Part shown: positions 4,977 to 5,488 of the stretch, one piece after another
Numbering within the stretch: the stretch's first letter is position 1
Layout: every line of letters starts with the position of its first letter
From: Bacteroidales bacterium
Lineage (GTDB): Bacteria; Bacteroidota; Bacteroidia; Bacteroidales; WCHB1-69
DNA: 5,488 bases
Assembly: GCA_016285615.1 (NCBI GenBank)
Contig: JAEERB010000153.1
Location: 1-5,488, forward strand
Reading direction: 5' to 3'
The notes under the pieces: generated by a model
What the model was told of the DNA's origin: nothing
Database searches by the model: none
Seen by the model: the letters and a program-made list of their open reading frames with translations, nothing else
Made by a program: the position numbers and the translations under genes

Positions 4977-5488
4977 TCACGCATTCCCGATCACTTCCCA
5001 ATGGCCGCCCTTGTCTGGGCCTACGCGGCGGAGACGGCCTGATTTCTTAAGAATCATGAGGTTTTTTTCTACTCCACGGACAGAAAGCCCCGTCACAATA
5101 GAAAGCTCATTTTGCGTTGCGCGTGGATTTTCAGACAAGTAACGTAGGATTTTCTCCACACTTTTCTCCACACTTTTCTCCACACTTTTCTCCGTAGTTT
5201 TCATACCGGTTTTCACCACAGTTTTCCCCGTAGTTTTCACCACAGTTTTTTCCGTGCTATCTGCGATGTCTGCCTTGAACGCCTCGTGAATCGGTAAAAT
5301 AACCGTCATAAAGGAACGCGTTTCGGGGTTGAAGAACTCCGGGTCTGGCGATCCGTTCTCACGCATAGCGCGGACGATTTTACCGATTCCTGTGTTGCGA
5401 CCTTCGGCAAGATCTAATTCCTTCAGGAACTCCCCTATCCGGCGGTTACGGTAGAACCGACTGCGGATGTTGAAATCTTTGAGATTGG
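4977..5488 (-). CDS. C-terminal part of an AlbA_2/HATPase_c_4-type regulator, 5' end outside the window
   Basis: The frame is open to the right edge, giving 169 complete codons; the ATG at 5366 is internal, not the start. The first visible block (NLKDFNIRSRFYRNRRIGEF, then LKELDLAEGRNTGIGKIVRAMRENGSPDPEF) is the end of the RecG-C-like HATPase_c_4 region of AlbA_2 ATP-binding regulators, including the G-R-x-T-G-I box. It is followed by a strand ending TVILPIHEAF, as in the family. A linker of nine tetrapeptides follows ([ST]-x-x-K; for example TEKS, VEKS, VEKS), then a winged helix (QNELSIVTGLSVRGVEKNL, ending in GHWEVIGNA). Such proteins are usually considered regulators that bind DNA, with ATP binding in the middle domain. 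The last codons overlap or nearly touch the RapZ-like gene, indicating one transcript. The C-terminus is clearly paralogous to the regulator at 16-948. Confidence 0.85.
   Translation of the reverse strand, partial: NLKDFNIRSRFYRNRRIGEFLKELDLAEGRNTGIGKIVRAMRENGSPDPEFFNPETRSFMTVILPIHEAFKADIADSTEKTVVKTTGKTVVKTGMKTTEKSVEKSVEKSVEKILRYLSENPRATQNELSIVTGLSVRGVEKNLMILKKSGRLRRVGPDKGGHWEVIGNA
5150..5257. repeat. nine 12-bp tandem repeats encoding a [ST]xxK linker
   Basis: On the plus strand nine consecutive 12-mers begin with TTTT. The first three are identical (TTTTCTCCACAC at 5150, 5162 and 5174), the next ends in CCGTAG, and five are diverged (such as TTTTCACCACAG at 5210 and again at 5234). The minus strand translates as nine four-residue units, three of them exactly VEKS-type. 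The identity of the low-coordinate units suggests recent expansion at that end. Loss or gain of a unit keeps the reading frame, so linker length can vary without breaking the protein. Confidence 0.9.

Noticed and set aside
5364..5366. ATG at 5366 as the start of a 129-residue gene
   Set aside because: The frame continues upstream to the window edge with clear HATPase_c_4 homology, so this Met is internal.

Overview
The window is a compact, accessory-looking stretch in which every supported gene reads on the minus strand. It is described here in transcription order, from high to low coordinate. The organism is probably a bacterium of the PVC group (Verrucomicrobiota, Kiritimatiellota or Lentisphaerota), perhaps an uncultured gut lineage. 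The reasons are a Hanks-type kinase fused to Sel1 repeats, AlbA_2/HATPase regulators with repetitive charged linkers, and TTTTCCA...TGGAAAA palindromes sitting inside coding sequence. This is inference from style; there is no marker gene here.

Layout: (1) 5488-4977, the C-terminal part of an AlbA_2/HATPase_c_4 type ATP-binding regulator that enters from outside the window, with a nine-unit tetrapeptide linker and a winged helix. (2) 4966-4556, a stand-alone RapZ C-terminal-like domain whose N-terminal part is replaced or interrupted by two palindromic elements read in frame. (3) 4550-2649, a membrane-anchored Ser/Thr kinase with all catalytic residues, one transmembrane helix and seven Sel1 repeats. 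(4) 2586-1690, a DUF2971-family protein in strikingly AT-rich DNA. (5) 1693-1598, a possible 31-residue ORF coupled to it by ATGA overlap. (6) 1583-1104, a small stand-alone Clp N-terminal (Clp-R) double-repeat protein with no AAA+ module. (7) a good extended -10 promoter, then a 31-residue ORF (1045-950) that looks like an AlbA_2 N-terminal fragment. (8) 948-16, a second AlbA_2/HATPase_c_4 regulator with a large in-frame internal deletion, five heptad repeats and a winged helix. (9) a likely next gene start at the left edge.

Genes 1 to 3 are tightly packed (an overlap or near-contact and a 5-nt gap) and are probably one operon. The DUF2971 gene follows after a gap of about 60 nt. The extended -10 promoter begins a second unit holding the 31-residue ORF and the deleted regulator. 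Two themes stand out. Protein architecture has been remodelled by small in-frame events: internal deletion, microsatellite-like linkers and palindrome insertion. There is also a plausible signalling cassette (kinase, DUF2971, Clp-N adapter-like protein) bracketed by two paralogous winged-helix regulators. The functional link between these genes is a hypothesis. No rRNA, tRNA, CRISPR array, transposase or integrase was seen, and no stretch over 300 bases lacks a gene.
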